From NCBI RefSeq assembly GCF_015694735.1, contig NZ_JADQDP010000002.1:62001-126000 (forward strand): a stretch of DNA of 64,000 nt, read 5' to 3'. Positions within the stretch are counted from its first letter, which is position 1. Every line of letters starts with the position of its first letter. Of the stretch, positions 51,492 through 59,970 are shown piece after piece. This DNA comes from Hymenobacter properus. Lineage in GTDB: Bacteria; Bacteroidota; Bacteroidia; Cytophagales; Hymenobacteraceae. The position numbers were made by a program, and so were the translations under genes. The notes beneath the pieces are model-generated. The model saw only the letters and a list, made by a program, of their open reading frames with translations. It searched no databases and was not told the DNA's origin.

Positions 51492-54275
51492 ATGAAAAAG
51501 CTGTACTTATTTTTCCTGCTTTCGCTGTGCATGTTGAATTTGGCTTACGGCCAGCATGTGCCCTACGGGATGCGCTACCAAGCGGTAGCCCGCGACGCGG
51601 CCGGCCAGGTGCTGAGCAATAAGGAAATCACCCTGCGCATCAGCCTGGTTAGCAACTACACCGACCAAGTGGCGCACTACACCGAAACCCATAAGGTGAC
51701 GACCAGCCAGCTGGGCCTTTTCACGCTCGTAGTGGGCGAAGGCAAAGTGGAGAAGGGCAAGTTCAAAGACATCCCCTGGAGCACGGAGGACATCTGGATG
51801 CAGGTGGAAATCAAGACCGGGGCAAGCGCCAACTTTATTACCATCAGCAGCAGCAAGCTGCTGGCCGTGCCCTATGCCTTCCATGCCGGCACGGCAAGTG
51901 AGCTGGTGGGCCCCGCCAAGGCCGGTAAGGCAACTGGCGGCTCTGGCGCTGCCAATGGCAACACGCCCGGCGTGCCCTCGCAGGTATGGTCGCTGTTTGG
52001 CAACTCGAGCGTGAACTCGCTGACCGACTTCCTGGGCTCGACCAACTACGCCGACCTGGTGATGATTACCAACAACTTGGAGCGGCTGCGCATCACCAAA
52101 GACGGCGATATTAACATTCAGAACACCCTGAATGTGGGCAATAACGTGAACATTGGCAATGACTTGCACGTGGGCCGCGATGCTACCATCGACCGCAACC
52201 AACTGGTGAAAAATGACCTCACCGTCGACAAAAACACCACGCTGAACGCCAAGGGCGGCGCTACCGTCAACAACGGCCCACTGACGGTGGCCAACGCGAG
52301 CCCGACGGTGCTCACCGGTACGCTGTCGGTAGACCGGGCCACGCAACTGAAAAACACCCTGACCGTGGAAGGCGCCACCGACCTAAACAACGCCCTGCGC
52401 GTGAACAATGCCAGCCCCACCACACTCAGCGGTACCCTGCGCACGGTAGGCGCCACGCAATTGGACAACACGCTGACCGTAGCGGGCACTACCGACCTGA
52501 ACAGCGCCCTGCGCGTGAATAACGCCAGCCCCACCACCTTGAGCGGCACCTTGCGTGCCGTGGGGGCCACGCAACTGGACAACACCTTGACAGTTACGGG
52601 TGCCTCGGCGTTGAATAATACGTTGGCGGTAGCGGGCGCCACGGACCTGAACAGCGCCTTACGGGTGAACAATGCCAGCCCCACTACTCTGAGCGGCACT
52701 TTACACACTGTAGGCGCCACGCAATTGGATAACACCTTGACGGTTACGGGCGCTTCGGCATTGAACAGCACATTGGCGGTAACGGGTGCTTCGACGTTGA
52801 ATAATACCCTGACCGTGGCCGGGGCTACCCGATTGAACAGCACGCTGAACACGACCGGCGCGGCCAACCTGAACAGCACCCTAGTAGTGGGCGGCGCTAC
52901 CACCCTCAATAACACCCTGAGCGCCAAAGGCCAGGTAACCATCGACGCAAACGTGAGCGGCGGCGACGGCAACTACGCCGCCTATCCGCTGCGCGTGCAG
53001 GGCAGCGACCAAGGCGTGGCCATCAAGGTGAACGGTGGCCGGAACGGCAGCAAGGATTTCGTCACGTTTTTCGACAATGACGGGGTGCAAGGCCGTATCG
53101 AGGGCCAGACTACCAGCGAGTTGAATTCAGACCCCGAGTACATTTATGACAACTCGATGCTGGCGGCCAATGAAGCCATCGCCATTGCCGAGGAAGGCAT
53201 GGCCCTCGCCGACGTAGCCGCTGCGCTTGCTTCCACTACCCCATGCGTGGGGCTGGGCGTGTGCGAAACCGTGCCCATCCCCTCGCTCATTGCCGCCTCG
53301 GTGGCCAACGCGGTAATTGCCACCGCCAACCTGGCCATTGCCAGCGCCGAAATAGTAACTTACAATACCTTCCGTCAAACGCAGATTGGCGTGACCTACC
53401 AGTCGGGCGCCGGCGACTACGCCGAATGGCTGCCCAAAGCCAGCGCCGTCGAGCAGTTTCATTTCGGTGATGTAGTGGGGGTGAAAGGTGGGGTGATTTC
53501 GAAAGTTACCGCCGGCGCCGAAAAAGTGATGGTGATTTCAGAGCGTCCCATTGTGCTGGGCAACATGCCGGAAGCCGGCAAAGAAGCCAACTATGAAAAG
53601 GTGGCGTTCATGGGCCAGGTGCCGGTGAAGGTGATTGGTCGGGTGCAGCCCGGCGACTACGTGCTGGCAAGCGGCGGCGGCAATGGCTTTGGCGTAGCCA
53701 AGCGACCCGGTGCCATGGAAGCTGCCGACTACAAGCGCATTGTGGGCATTGCCTGGTCGGCCTCCGACCGTGAGGGCGTGAACCATGTGAACGTGGCCGT
53801 GGGCTTGAACACCAACGACATTGCACAGTTGGTGCAAAGCCAGGAAAGCAAAATTTCGGCCCAAGCTGCTGAAATTGCTGCCCTGCGTGCCCAAATCAAT
53901 CAAACCAATTCGGCGCTGGCTACCCTAGTGCCCGGCTTCCGTGAAGCCATGGGTGGCAACGTGCCGGCCGTGGCAGCGCAGCCTGCTCCCGTGGTGGCTA
54001 CGGCTCCCGCGGCGGCTCCGAAGCTGCCGGGCCTGAAGGATGGCCCACTGGCTGCACAGCCCATTCGCTACAACCCGCTGAAGAGCGCCGATATCGAAGC
54101 CGGATTTGCCCTGGCTGAGAAGAACCTGCGCGAACGGGGTACCGATGTGAGCAAGGTCAACCTGCTGAAGCGGTTCTCGTCCGACCCGGCTTACAAAGCG
54201 GAACTGGTGCAGAAGATGCAGACGCGTTACAACAACCTCATTGCTGAGCTGACCCGCGAGGAAGCTCGCCGGTAA
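51492..54275 (+). CDS. Tail-fibre-like secreted protein with repeat shaft and DYAEW-type C-terminal domain
   Basis: A 927-aa exported protein with signal peptide 1-20. Residues about 22-135 form a beta-rich N-domain (YQAVARDAAGQVLSNKEITL, LRISLVSN) common in Bacteroidota tail-fibre-domain proteins. A long shaft (about 200-490) is built of 12-14-residue repeats (GATQLDNTLTVA, GATDLNSALRVN, NASPTTLSGTLRTV), like a trimeric beta-solenoid. A helical hinge (about 545-620) precedes GAGDYAEWLPK (about 636-646) and VVGVKGG..., similar to the intramolecular chaperone/autoprotease-like end of phage appendage proteins. A short coiled coil (about 775-805) and a Pro/Ala-rich tail complete it. Function inferred: a surface fibre. 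It has no T9SS domain of its own. Confidence 0.75.
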   Translation: MKKLYLFFLLSLCMLNLAYGQHVPYGMRYQAVARDAAGQVLSNKEITLRISLVSNYTDQVAHYTETHKVTTSQLGLFTLVVGEGKVEKGKFKDIPWSTEDIWMQVEIKTGASANFITISSSKLLAVPYAFHAGTASELVGPAKAGKATGGSGAANGNTPGVPSQVWSLFGNSSVNSLTDFLGSTNYADLVMITNNLERLRITKDGDINIQNTLNVGNNVNIGNDLHVGRDATIDRNQLVKNDLTVDKNTTLNAKGGATVNNGPLTVANASPTVLTGTLSVDRATQLKNTLTVEGATDLNNALRVNNASPTTLSGTLRTVGATQLDNTLTVAGTTDLNSALRVNNASPTTLSGTLRAVGATQLDNTLTVTGASALNNTLAVAGATDLNSALRVNNASPTTLSGTLHTVGATQLDNTLTVTGASALNSTLAVTGASTLNNTLTVAGATRLNSTLNTTGAANLNSTLVVGGATTLNNTLSAKGQVTIDANVSGGDGNYAAYPLRVQGSDQGVAIKVNGGRNGSKDFVTFFDNDGVQGRIEGQTTSELNSDPEYIYDNSMLAANEAIAIAEEGMALADVAAALASTTPCVGLGVCETVPIPSLIAASVANAVIATANLAIASAEIVTYNTFRQTQIGVTYQSGAGDYAEWLPKASAVEQFHFGDVVGVKGGVISKVTAGAEKVMVISERPIVLGNMPEAGKEANYEKVAFMGQVPVKVIGRVQPGDYVLASGGGNGFGVAKRPGAMEAADYKRIVGIAWSASDREGVNHVNVAVGLNTNDIAQLVQSQESKISAQAAEIAALRAQINQTNSALATLVPGFREAMGGNVPAVAAQPAPVVATAPAAAPKLPGLKDGPLAAQPIRYNPLKSADIEAGFALAEKNLRERGTDVSKVNLLKRFSSDPAYKAELVQKMQTRYNNLIAELTREEARR
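52330..52920 (+). repeat. Coding tandem repeats in the fibre shaft
   Basis: DNA-level repeats within the fibre gene. The CGCCCTGCGCGTGAA-type block recurs at 52391, 52505 and 52655, spaced 114 and 150 bases (38 and 50 codons). The longer spacing contains one extra 12-codon unit. The repeats can change copy number by slippage or recombination. Confidence 0.75.
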
Positions 54276-54291
54276 GGCCCAACACTTGGCA

Positions 54292-54329
54292 CAAAAAAGG
54301 CAGCTTCCCTGAGAAGCTGCCTTTTTTTA
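54292..54329 (+). terminator. Rho-independent terminator
   Basis: Hairpin AAAAAAGGCAGCTTC / GAAGCTGCCTTTTTTT, 16 bases after the fibre gene stop. Confidence 0.92.
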
Positions 54330-54537
54330 TGTCGTGGCGTGTGTCGGCACTAGTGGTCTAGGCTCGTAACCAGGCAATGCTTGGAAGCCGCCCATGGCTG
54401 GCCCTTAAGGTGGAGACCTGCGGGGCGGAAGTGGCCGAGCTTAAAAACCGGCAATACCAGCCCAATTTGCGCCCAGCACCTGCAGCACATTGGGTGGGGC
54501 TATGGGGAGGACGGGTTGGCGAAACACCGCTAAACGT

Positions 54538-54963
54538 TTAATGCACCTGAGCCGCTAGCGCCTCGGGCAGCAGGCGCAGCTTGCGCACGTTGTAATCGAA
54601 GCAGAGCATGCCGGTTTTGGCGCGGGCTATTTCCTTGCCGGCCTGGTTGTGCACGTGGTACACCACATCGAAGCCGTACTTGTTGGCGTCGGTAGCGGCC
54701 ATCTGCAGGTGCAGCACGTCGCCGTGGAAGGCCTCGCCTTTGTACTCCACGGCCACATCTACCATGATGAGGCCGAGCTTGCTCACCGGGTCGAAGTCAT
54801 TTTCGAGGCCCAGAGAGCGCAGGAACTGCACCCGCGCCTCGTGCAGGATGCTGAGCAGCGCATCGTTGCCGAGGTGGCCGCCGTAGTTCAGGTCGGTGAT
54901 GCGCACCGGGATTTCGGTGCGGAAGGAGAAGGCAGCGGGCAGGGCTACTTTTACGCGGGCCAT
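54538..54963 (-). CDS. Acyl-CoA thioesterase (4HBT family)
   Basis: A 141-aa hot-dog fold protein of the 4-hydroxybenzoyl-CoA thioesterase group. It shows the strand-helix start FRTEIPVRITDLNYGGHLGN, with Asp/His near residues 24-31, then SILHEARVQFL and the GLIMVDVAVEYKGEAF strands. It hydrolyses acyl-CoA (substrate unclear; YbgC-like or general). TACCTTTG at 55013-55020 on the minus strand, inside mnmD, is a likely -7 box with a 50-base leader. Divergent from mnmD. Confidence 0.88.
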   Translation of the reverse strand: MARVKVALPAAFSFRTEIPVRITDLNYGGHLGNDALLSILHEARVQFLRSLGLENDFDPVSKLGLIMVDVAVEYKGEAFHGDVLHLQMAATDANKYGFDVVYHVHNQAGKEIARAKTGMLCFDYNVRKLRLLPEALAAQVH

Positions 54964-54969
54964 AAAATC

Positions 54970-54999
54970 AGATAACAGTTAGCAATGAGCAGTGAGCAA
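54970..54999 (+). repeat. Class D half-repeat at the mnmD start
   Basis: AGATAACAGTTAGCAATGAG followed by CAGTGAGCAA matches the left arm of the 984-1064 element with a few changes. The ATG of mnmD (54985) lies within it. Confidence 0.55.
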
Positions 55000-55698
55000 T
55001 TTTTGGAGTCGCCAAAGGTAGAAGTGCGGCGCACGGCCGACGGCTCGGCCACGCTCTACGTGCCGGCACTCGATGAGCATTACCACTCGCGGCACGGCGC
55101 CCGGCAGGAATCGGAGCACGTGTTCATCGAGGCGGGGCTGCTGCCCCGGTTGGAGGCCGGCCTGGGCGGGCCCTGCGCCCGGCCGCTGCACCTGCTCGAA
55201 GTGGGCCTGGGCACCGGCCTCAACGCCCTGCTCACCCTGAGCCGCGCCCAAGCCGCCGGAGCCGCCGTGGCCTACGATGCCCTCGAAACCGTGCCGCTGC
55301 CCGCCGAAGTGGTGGCCGAGCTGGCCCGCAAATGGACTGCCGACTCGCCCGATGCCGTGCCGCTGCTGCACCAGCTGCACGCCGCCCCCTGGCGCGAAAC
55401 TGTGCCACTGGCGCCCCACTTCTTTCTCACCAAGCTGCCCGATGCGCTGGAAGAAGCCACGCTGCCGGCCAACTATTACGACCTGATTTACTTCGACGCC
55501 TTCGCCCCCGAAAAGCAGCCCGAGCTGTGGACAGAAGCCATCTTTGCCCAGCTTTACGCCGCCTCCGCGGCCGGCGCGGTGCTGGTGAGCTACTGCGCCC
55601 AAGGTCAGTTTCGGCGCAACCTGCGGGCGGCCGGGTGGCACACCGAAAAGCTGCCTGGCCCCCCCGGTAAGCGCGAAATGACGCGGGCGGTGAAGTGA
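54985..55698 (+). CDS. mnmD: tRNA (5-methylaminomethyl-2-thiouridylate) methyltransferase MnmD-type
   Basis: A 237-aa SAM-dependent methyltransferase for the wobble-uridine pathway, in cytosol. It carries the family's opening block HYHSRHGARQESEHVFIE (about 32-49), the SAM-binding loop LLEVGLGTGLNAL (about 69-81) and the YFDAFAPEKQPELW motif (about 169-182). It lacks the FAD oxidase half present in fused MnmC, so it is the single-domain form. The start codon lies in a class D half-repeat; no other start is close. Start choice is therefore less certain than the function. Confidence 0.9.
   Translation: MSSEQFLESPKVEVRRTADGSATLYVPALDEHYHSRHGARQESEHVFIEAGLLPRLEAGLGGPCARPLHLLEVGLGTGLNALLTLSRAQAAGAAVAYDALETVPLPAEVVAELARKWTADSPDAVPLLHQLHAAPWRETVPLAPHFFLTKLPDALEEATLPANYYDLIYFDAFAPEKQPELWTEAIFAQLYAASAAGAVLVSYCAQGQFRRNLRAAGWHTEKLPGPPGKREMTRAVK
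55013..55020 (-). promoter_or_regulatory. -7 box (TACCTTTG) for the thioesterase gene
   Basis: Exact TAnnTTTG on the minus strand about 50 bases before the ATG at 54963, located inside the start of mnmD. The -33 partner is not clear. Confidence 0.45.
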
Positions 55699-55808
55699 TT
55701 TAGCCGGTTTGTGGCTCGGCGGATTGGCGGATTAGCCAATGATGAGTCGGTCATAAATTATGCAAATTGCGCCTACCTACAATCCACCAATCCGCTAACT
55801 CACCACCC

Positions 55809-57077
55809 TTGTCGCGCAAATTCCTCGAAACCGAAAGCCCCGGTTGGGTGGCCGATGGCCTCATCAGCGAGGCACAGCGCCAGCAGCTGCTGGCCCGCTA
55901 CCCCACCGACGCGCCCACGCTGGGGCTGCTGCCGCTGCTGGGCAGCGTGCTGGTGGGCCTGAGCGCCCTGAGCGTGGTGGCGGCCAACTGGCAGGCCCTG
56001 CCCGCTGCGCTGCGGCTGGCCTTGCTGCTGGGCAGCTTGTTGGGGGCTTACGGGGCGGGCGCCTATTTCCTGCGCCGCGGCAACGCCGACCTGGGCCACG
56101 GCCTTATCGGGCTGGGGCTGATATTGTTCGGTGCCAGCATCATCCTTGTGAGCCAGCTCTACCAGCTGGTGGGCTACGACGTAAGTGGGCTGCTGGCCTG
56201 GGTGGTGGCCGGCACGGCCCTGAGCTACGTGTACGGTTCGCGGCTGCTGGTGCTGCTCACGGTGCTTATTGGGGCGGCCGTGCAAACGTATTGCGTGCAG
56301 GTGCTGGGCAGCTTCAGCTATGCCACGGCGGCGCTGGTGGCCGCGGGGCTGGGCTACTACTGGTGGCGCCGGCCCGCGGTAGTAAGCAGCACGGTGCTGG
56401 CCGTGGGGCTGCTGTGGCAGGCGGGCCTGCTGGTGGCCGTGCTCCACGCCAAAATCACCTGGTTTTTTGTGCCCGCCATGGCCATATATGCCGCCGGCGA
56501 CTGGCAGGCCAACCGCGCCGGGGCCCGCGCCCTGCAGGCGCCACCGCTGGTGGCGGCCTACTTGTTTATGTTCGGGCTGGCTACCTTCGGCGAAACCGAT
56601 ACCTACGCCAACGTGCTGCGGCCGCCACTGCTGCCCTACCTGGCGTCGCTGGCGGCCGTATTTGCGCTGTCCGTGGCCGGTAAGCGGGCACACGGCCGGA
56701 TGAATACGCTGCTTGATTGGCTGCTTTTGCTGCCGGGGTTTTACCTGCCGGGCGGGCTGCCGCTGGCAGTGGCTACGCTGGTGGTGCTCTACGCCCATGC
56801 CGGCTCGGTGCTGGCCCGCGCCCACCGCAACCAAGACTCTGACCAGCTTACGCTGGGCGCGGTGTTGTTTGTGGCGGCCACGGCCGTGGCCTACTTCAAG
56901 CTGACCTGGGCTTTCCTGGATAAGTCGCTGTTCTTCCTGCTCGGCGGCGTGCTGCTGCTGGGCCTGAGCTGGTACCTGCGCCGCCGCAACGCCCAAACGC
57001 TGGCCGCCGCCCCGCCCGCACTACCTACCGAAGCAACAGACGCCCCCGACGCTGAAGCGTCAATTCATAATTTATAA
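55809..57077 (+). CDS. DUF2157 membrane protein
   Basis: The family-like start is a TTG at 55809 (MSRKFLETESPGWVADGLI); a TTG further up at 55767 only adds repeat-type sequence, and no ATG is in frame. The 422-aa protein has a short cytosolic N-domain of the DUF2157 type (about 1-45) and about ten hydrophobic helices. Its last residues (SIHNL) are encoded by an AT-rich inverted repeat that runs into the next gene. It is paired with the GDYXXLXY gene 23 bp downstream, the usual arrangement. Function unknown. Confidence 0.85.
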   Translation: MSRKFLETESPGWVADGLISEAQRQQLLARYPTDAPTLGLLPLLGSVLVGLSALSVVAANWQALPAALRLALLLGSLLGAYGAGAYFLRRGNADLGHGLIGLGLILFGASIILVSQLYQLVGYDVSGLLAWVVAGTALSYVYGSRLLVLLTVLIGAAVQTYCVQVLGSFSYATAALVAAGLGYYWWRRPAVVSSTVLAVGLLWQAGLLVAVLHAKITWFFVPAMAIYAAGDWQANRAGARALQAPPLVAAYLFMFGLATFGETDTYANVLRPPLLPYLASLAAVFALSVAGKRAHGRMNTLLDWLLLLPGFYLPGGLPLAVATLVVLYAHAGSVLARAHRNQDSDQLTLGAVLFVAATAVAYFKLTWAFLDKSLFFLLGGVLLLGLSWYLRRRNAQTLAAAPPALPTEATDAPDAEASIHNL

Positions 57078-57094
57078 TTCAAAATTTATAATTG
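57061..57094. repeat. Class E AT-rich inverted repeat
   Basis: CAATTCATAATTTATAATTC and AAAATTTATAATTG form an imperfect palindrome. It covers the last codons and stop of the DUF2157 gene and the leader of the next gene. Its base composition differs sharply from its surroundings. Confidence 0.65.
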
Positions 57095-57100
57095 AAAGGA

Positions 57101-57661
57101 ATGCCCGACCTGCTCACTTGGGCCTCAAACCCGGCGCGCCGCCGGCCGCTGCTGCGCCTGCTGGTGGCGGCGCAGGTGCTCTACGTGCTGGGGGTGGCTG
57201 GCGCGGGCTACGCCACCACGGCCCTGGGCCAGCACGTGGTGCTGGCCACCACGCCCGTCGACCCGCGCGACTTGCTCCACGGCGACTTCGTTCGCCTGCG
57301 CTACGTCATCAGCGATGCGTCCCTGAACCAGTGGCACGACGCCGCCGCGCCACGCCGCCGCCAGGGGGTGTTCGTGCTGCTGGCCCAAGGGCCCGACAGC
57401 CTCAGCACCACCGTGGGCGTGTACCCCAAGGCCCCCACGGCCGCTCCCGGCCAGGCCGTGCTACGCGCCTGGATAACGGACGTGTACCGCCACTCGCTCA
57501 CGCTGCGTTTCAACCTGGAGCGCTATTACGTACCCGAAGGCAGCGGCCTGCGCCTCGAAAAAGCTGGCCGCCTGCACCCGTTGCGCGTGCACGTTGGCAT
57601 TGCACCCTGGGGGCAAGCACGCATTGAGCGGGTAGAGGACGTAGGGGCAGTGAGGAAGTAG
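57101..57661 (+). CDS. GDYXXLXY protein
   Basis: A 186-aa protein with one N-terminal membrane helix (about 18-40) and the named motif as HGDFVRLRYVI (about 60-70), with YYVPEGSG (about 146-153) toward the C-terminus. This family is typically encoded next to DUF2157, as here. The helix anchors a periplasmic domain of unknown role. I chose the ATG at 57101; a TTG frame opens 9 bases earlier. The gene ends right before a class C repeat. Confidence 0.88.
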   Translation: MPDLLTWASNPARRRPLLRLLVAAQVLYVLGVAGAGYATTALGQHVVLATTPVDPRDLLHGDFVRLRYVISDASLNQWHDAAAPRRRQGVFVLLAQGPDSLSTTVGVYPKAPTAAPGQAVLRAWITDVYRHSLTLRFNLERYYVPEGSGLRLEKAGRLHPLRVHVGIAPWGQARIERVEDVGAVRK

Positions 57662-57667
57662 GGCATC

Positions 57668-57861
57668 GTCTGTCATTGCGAGCGGAGCGAAGCAATCCGT
57701 CCTCTCAACACCAGACACATCTTTTTACCAGAAAGCCCCGGCACCACAATGGTGCCGGGGCTTTTTAGTGGCCTTGTCACAGCCGAGTCTGGTCGCAGGG
57801 TGCAGGACGGATTAGCTACGCTGACCTTCGGTTGCCACGGCCTGCGGCCTTGCAAGGACAG
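57668..57861. repeat. 195-bp palindromic element, copy 2 (class C)
   Basis: Matches 2384-2580 along its length: GTCTGTCATTGCGAG at the left, a shared ACCAGACACAT-type core, an inner hairpin GAAAGCCCCGGCACC / GGTGCCGGGGCTTTT, and AGGACGGATT near the right. The right arm is degraded (GCAAGGACAG instead of GCAATGACAG). It fills the gap between the GDYXXLXY gene and the converging tonB. Confidence 0.8.
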
Positions 57862-57881
57862 AACCGCGCAACGACGGACGA

Positions 57882-58706
57882 TTACTGAATCTTGAATGTC
57901 ACCGGCACGGTAAACGATACGCTTACGGCGCGGCCATTCTGCTTGCCGGGAATGAACTTGGGCAGGGTTTTCACCGCCCGAATCGTTTCCTCGTCCAAGC
58001 CCGAACCCAGGCCTTTCACCACATTCACGTCTGAAATTTCGCCCTGGGCATTCACCGTGAAGCTCACGAAAACGCGGCCTTCGACCTGGTTGCGGAGGGC
58101 CAGGGCCGGGTACTTAACGGCCTTCTGAATGGCGGCGACGATGGCGGCGTTGCCCCCACCGCCCGGCAACTCGGGCATCTGCTCCACCCAGGCATAGGGC
58201 TTCTCGGCCACGGTACCGGCAACTTCAGTCGGGCCGGTGGTTTCCTGCAACTGGGTAAGGTCGGCGGGCTCGTCGCTGCCGGCGCGCGTCACCGTCGAGA
58301 TGTTGGCATTTTGCAGTGCAGCCTGCTCCGGTACGTCCTCGGTCACTTGCGGGTCGGGCGCCACCACGGGAGGGGTAAAGCGGATGGTGGCCGGGCGGAG
58401 CTGCGCGGGCGGGGCCACGGGCGGGGGCGTCACCGGGGGCGGAGTGGCCGTTTTGGGGTCGAGTGGCGGCGCCATGGGGTCGGCCAGCACGGTTACCTTG
58501 CGCGGGGGCGCGGGCGGCCCTTCCAGCCACCGGGCCACCAGCGGAAACACCAGCAGCAGCGCGCAAAGGGCGGTGGCAATAATCAGCGCCCGTGTCATGT
58601 GGCGCTGGTAGAGGGCGCGGAGCTGGTAGGCCCCGTAGTGGCGGTTGCGACCATCGAATACGATGTCGTCGAGGCTGGCCGTGGCCAGTTGGGTATTGGT
58701 CATCAT
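57882..58706 (-). CDS. TonB family energy transducer
   Basis: A 274-aa protein: a short N-terminal cytosolic segment with the Bacteroidota-type FDGRNRHYGAYQLR (about 17-30), one membrane helix (about 39-59), a Pro-rich periplasmic stretch (about 65-125) and a TonB C-terminal domain (about 180-274: VFVSFTVNAQGEISDVNV, LPKFIPGKQNG). It passes proton-motive energy to TonB-dependent receptors such as those at 31984 and 39567. It overlaps exbD by 4 bases, so the two are coupled. ExbB is not in the window. Confidence 0.92.
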   Translation of the reverse strand: MMTNTQLATASLDDIVFDGRNRHYGAYQLRALYQRHMTRALIIATALCALLLVFPLVARWLEGPPAPPRKVTVLADPMAPPLDPKTATPPPVTPPPVAPPAQLRPATIRFTPPVVAPDPQVTEDVPEQAALQNANISTVTRAGSDEPADLTQLQETTGPTEVAGTVAEKPYAWVEQMPELPGGGGNAAIVAAIQKAVKYPALALRNQVEGRVFVSFTVNAQGEISDVNVVKGLGSGLDEETIRAVKTLPKFIPGKQNGRAVSVSFTVPVTFKIQ

Positions 58707-59227
58707 AATGCGGCGGTTTTAAGGAGGGTGAGGTCGTCGGGGGTAATTTTTACCAGCGCGTATTTCTTCTGCTGGGTGATGTTCATTTCGTCGAGGATGT
58801 CCACCATGTCCTTGTAGCGAGATTCCTCGCTGGGCTTGATGAGCACCACCAGGGACGGTTGCTGCCGCTGGCGGTCGAGCAATACCTGCCGAATGCCATC
58901 GGCCGCGAAAGAGGTGGTGTGCAGCTCCGGCGTTGGCACGCTGGGGTCGTGCGGCGCATTCAGCCCGAAGAAGTAGTGCACGCGGTGGCCCTTGCCCAGC
59001 ACAATGGTCATGGCGCCCGATTCGCGGGTGAAGGTTTGCGGGCCTTTCACCGGCATTTGCAGCTCCAGGTTGTTGGGCTTGGCAAACGTGGTGGTGAGCA
59101 TGAAGAAGGTGAGCAGCAGAAACGCCAGGTCCACCATCGGGGTCATGTCGATGCGCGTCGACATCTTCTTGGCGCGGCGCTTGCCGGCCTTGTTGGGCCC
59201 GGCGGCTTGCGGTTGGATTTCGGCCAT
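58703..59227 (-). CDS. exbD: ExbD/TolR biopolymer transport protein
   Basis: A 174-aa inner-membrane protein with a basic cytosolic N-terminus, one helix (about 34-52) carrying the essential Asp (DMTPMVDLAFLLLTFF, Asp33), and a periplasmic domain with the VVLIKPSEESRYKDMVDILDEM end typical of the family. It channels protons with ExbB to energise TonB. It lies upstream of, and overlaps, tonB. The periplasmic domain is extended as in Bacteroidota ExbD proteins. Confidence 0.92.
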   Translation of the reverse strand: MAEIQPQAAGPNKAGKRRAKKMSTRIDMTPMVDLAFLLLTFFMLTTTFAKPNNLELQMPVKGPQTFTRESGAMTIVLGKGHRVHYFFGLNAPHDPSVPTPELHTTSFAADGIRQVLLDRQRQQPSLVVLIKPSEESRYKDMVDILDEMNITQQKKYALVKITPDDLTLLKTAAL

Positions 59228-59361
59228 GGGTTCTGTCCTTTTGGAATGATAGATACCCGGCCAACGCTATTTATGAATGGCTTATTGCTAGTGTTTTACG
59301 TCGAAAAAATAAATTTTTATCGGCATACTAAACGCTATAAATCCCGTTCTCTCAGGTTGCC

Positions 59362-59970
59362 CTAAAACTGCCATACCCGGCCCGGCGTAATACAGGCCGT
59401 GAGCGGTACATCGGTGGGCAGCACGTCGGCAATGCGCTCGACTGGTTGCTCATCCAACACATTCAGCCCGATGAACTGCGTGCCCGGTCGGCACTGGGCC
59501 AGAAACCGGTCGTAGAAGCCGCCGCCGTAGCCCACGCGCTGGCCCATGCGGTCCACGGCCAGCAGCGGCACCAGCACGGCATCGAAGGCCGCAGGGAAAA
59601 CTTCCGGCGCGGTGGTGGGGTCGGGCACGGGCTCGTCAATACCCCAGCGGTTTTGGGTGAGCTGGGTTTCGGGCAGCAGTTCGTAATGCTTCAGCGAAGC
59701 GCCATCGGGTTGCACCACGGGCGTGGCCAGGCGCAGGGGTAGCTCCTCGCCCCACACCCAGCGGATGACGTTCCAAGTATCGGGTTCGTTCCGCTTTTGC
59801 AGCGGCAGAAACAGGTGCAGCCACTGCCACTGCGCCACCGGAAACTGGCGGAACAGGTTTTCGCGCAGCTTGATGCTGCGGCGCGCTACTTCGTCGTCGT
59901 CCAGGGCCAGGCGGCGGGCCAGCGCGGCGCGGCGCAGGTCGGCCTTGGTTTTTGGCTCCAGCCCAAGCAT
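59362..59970 (-). CDS. 5-formyltetrahydrofolate cyclo-ligase
   Basis: A 202-aa cytosolic enzyme that converts 5-formyl-THF to 5,10-methenyl-THF with ATP. Signatures are the N-terminal KADLRRAALARR (about 9-20, phosphate-binding end) and the catalytic GQRVGYGGGFYDRFLAQ (about 148-164). Its ATG overlaps the preceding stop by one base (TAATG), so it is coupled with the upstream hypothetical gene. Confidence 0.92.
   Translation of the reverse strand: MLGLEPKTKADLRRAALARRLALDDDEVARRSIKLRENLFRQFPVAQWQWLHLFLPLQKRNEPDTWNVIRWVWGEELPLRLATPVVQPDGASLKHYELLPETQLTQNRWGIDEPVPDPTTAPEVFPAAFDAVLVPLLAVDRMGQRVGYGGGFYDRFLAQCRPGTQFIGLNVLDEQPVERIADVLPTDVPLTACITPGRVWQF

Noticed and set aside
52330..52920. Regular DNA repeats that might suggest a CRISPR array
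   Set aside because: The repeats are in frame, have unequal spacing (114 and 150 bases) and encode a conserved 12-14-residue protein repeat in the fibre gene. No cas gene is present.
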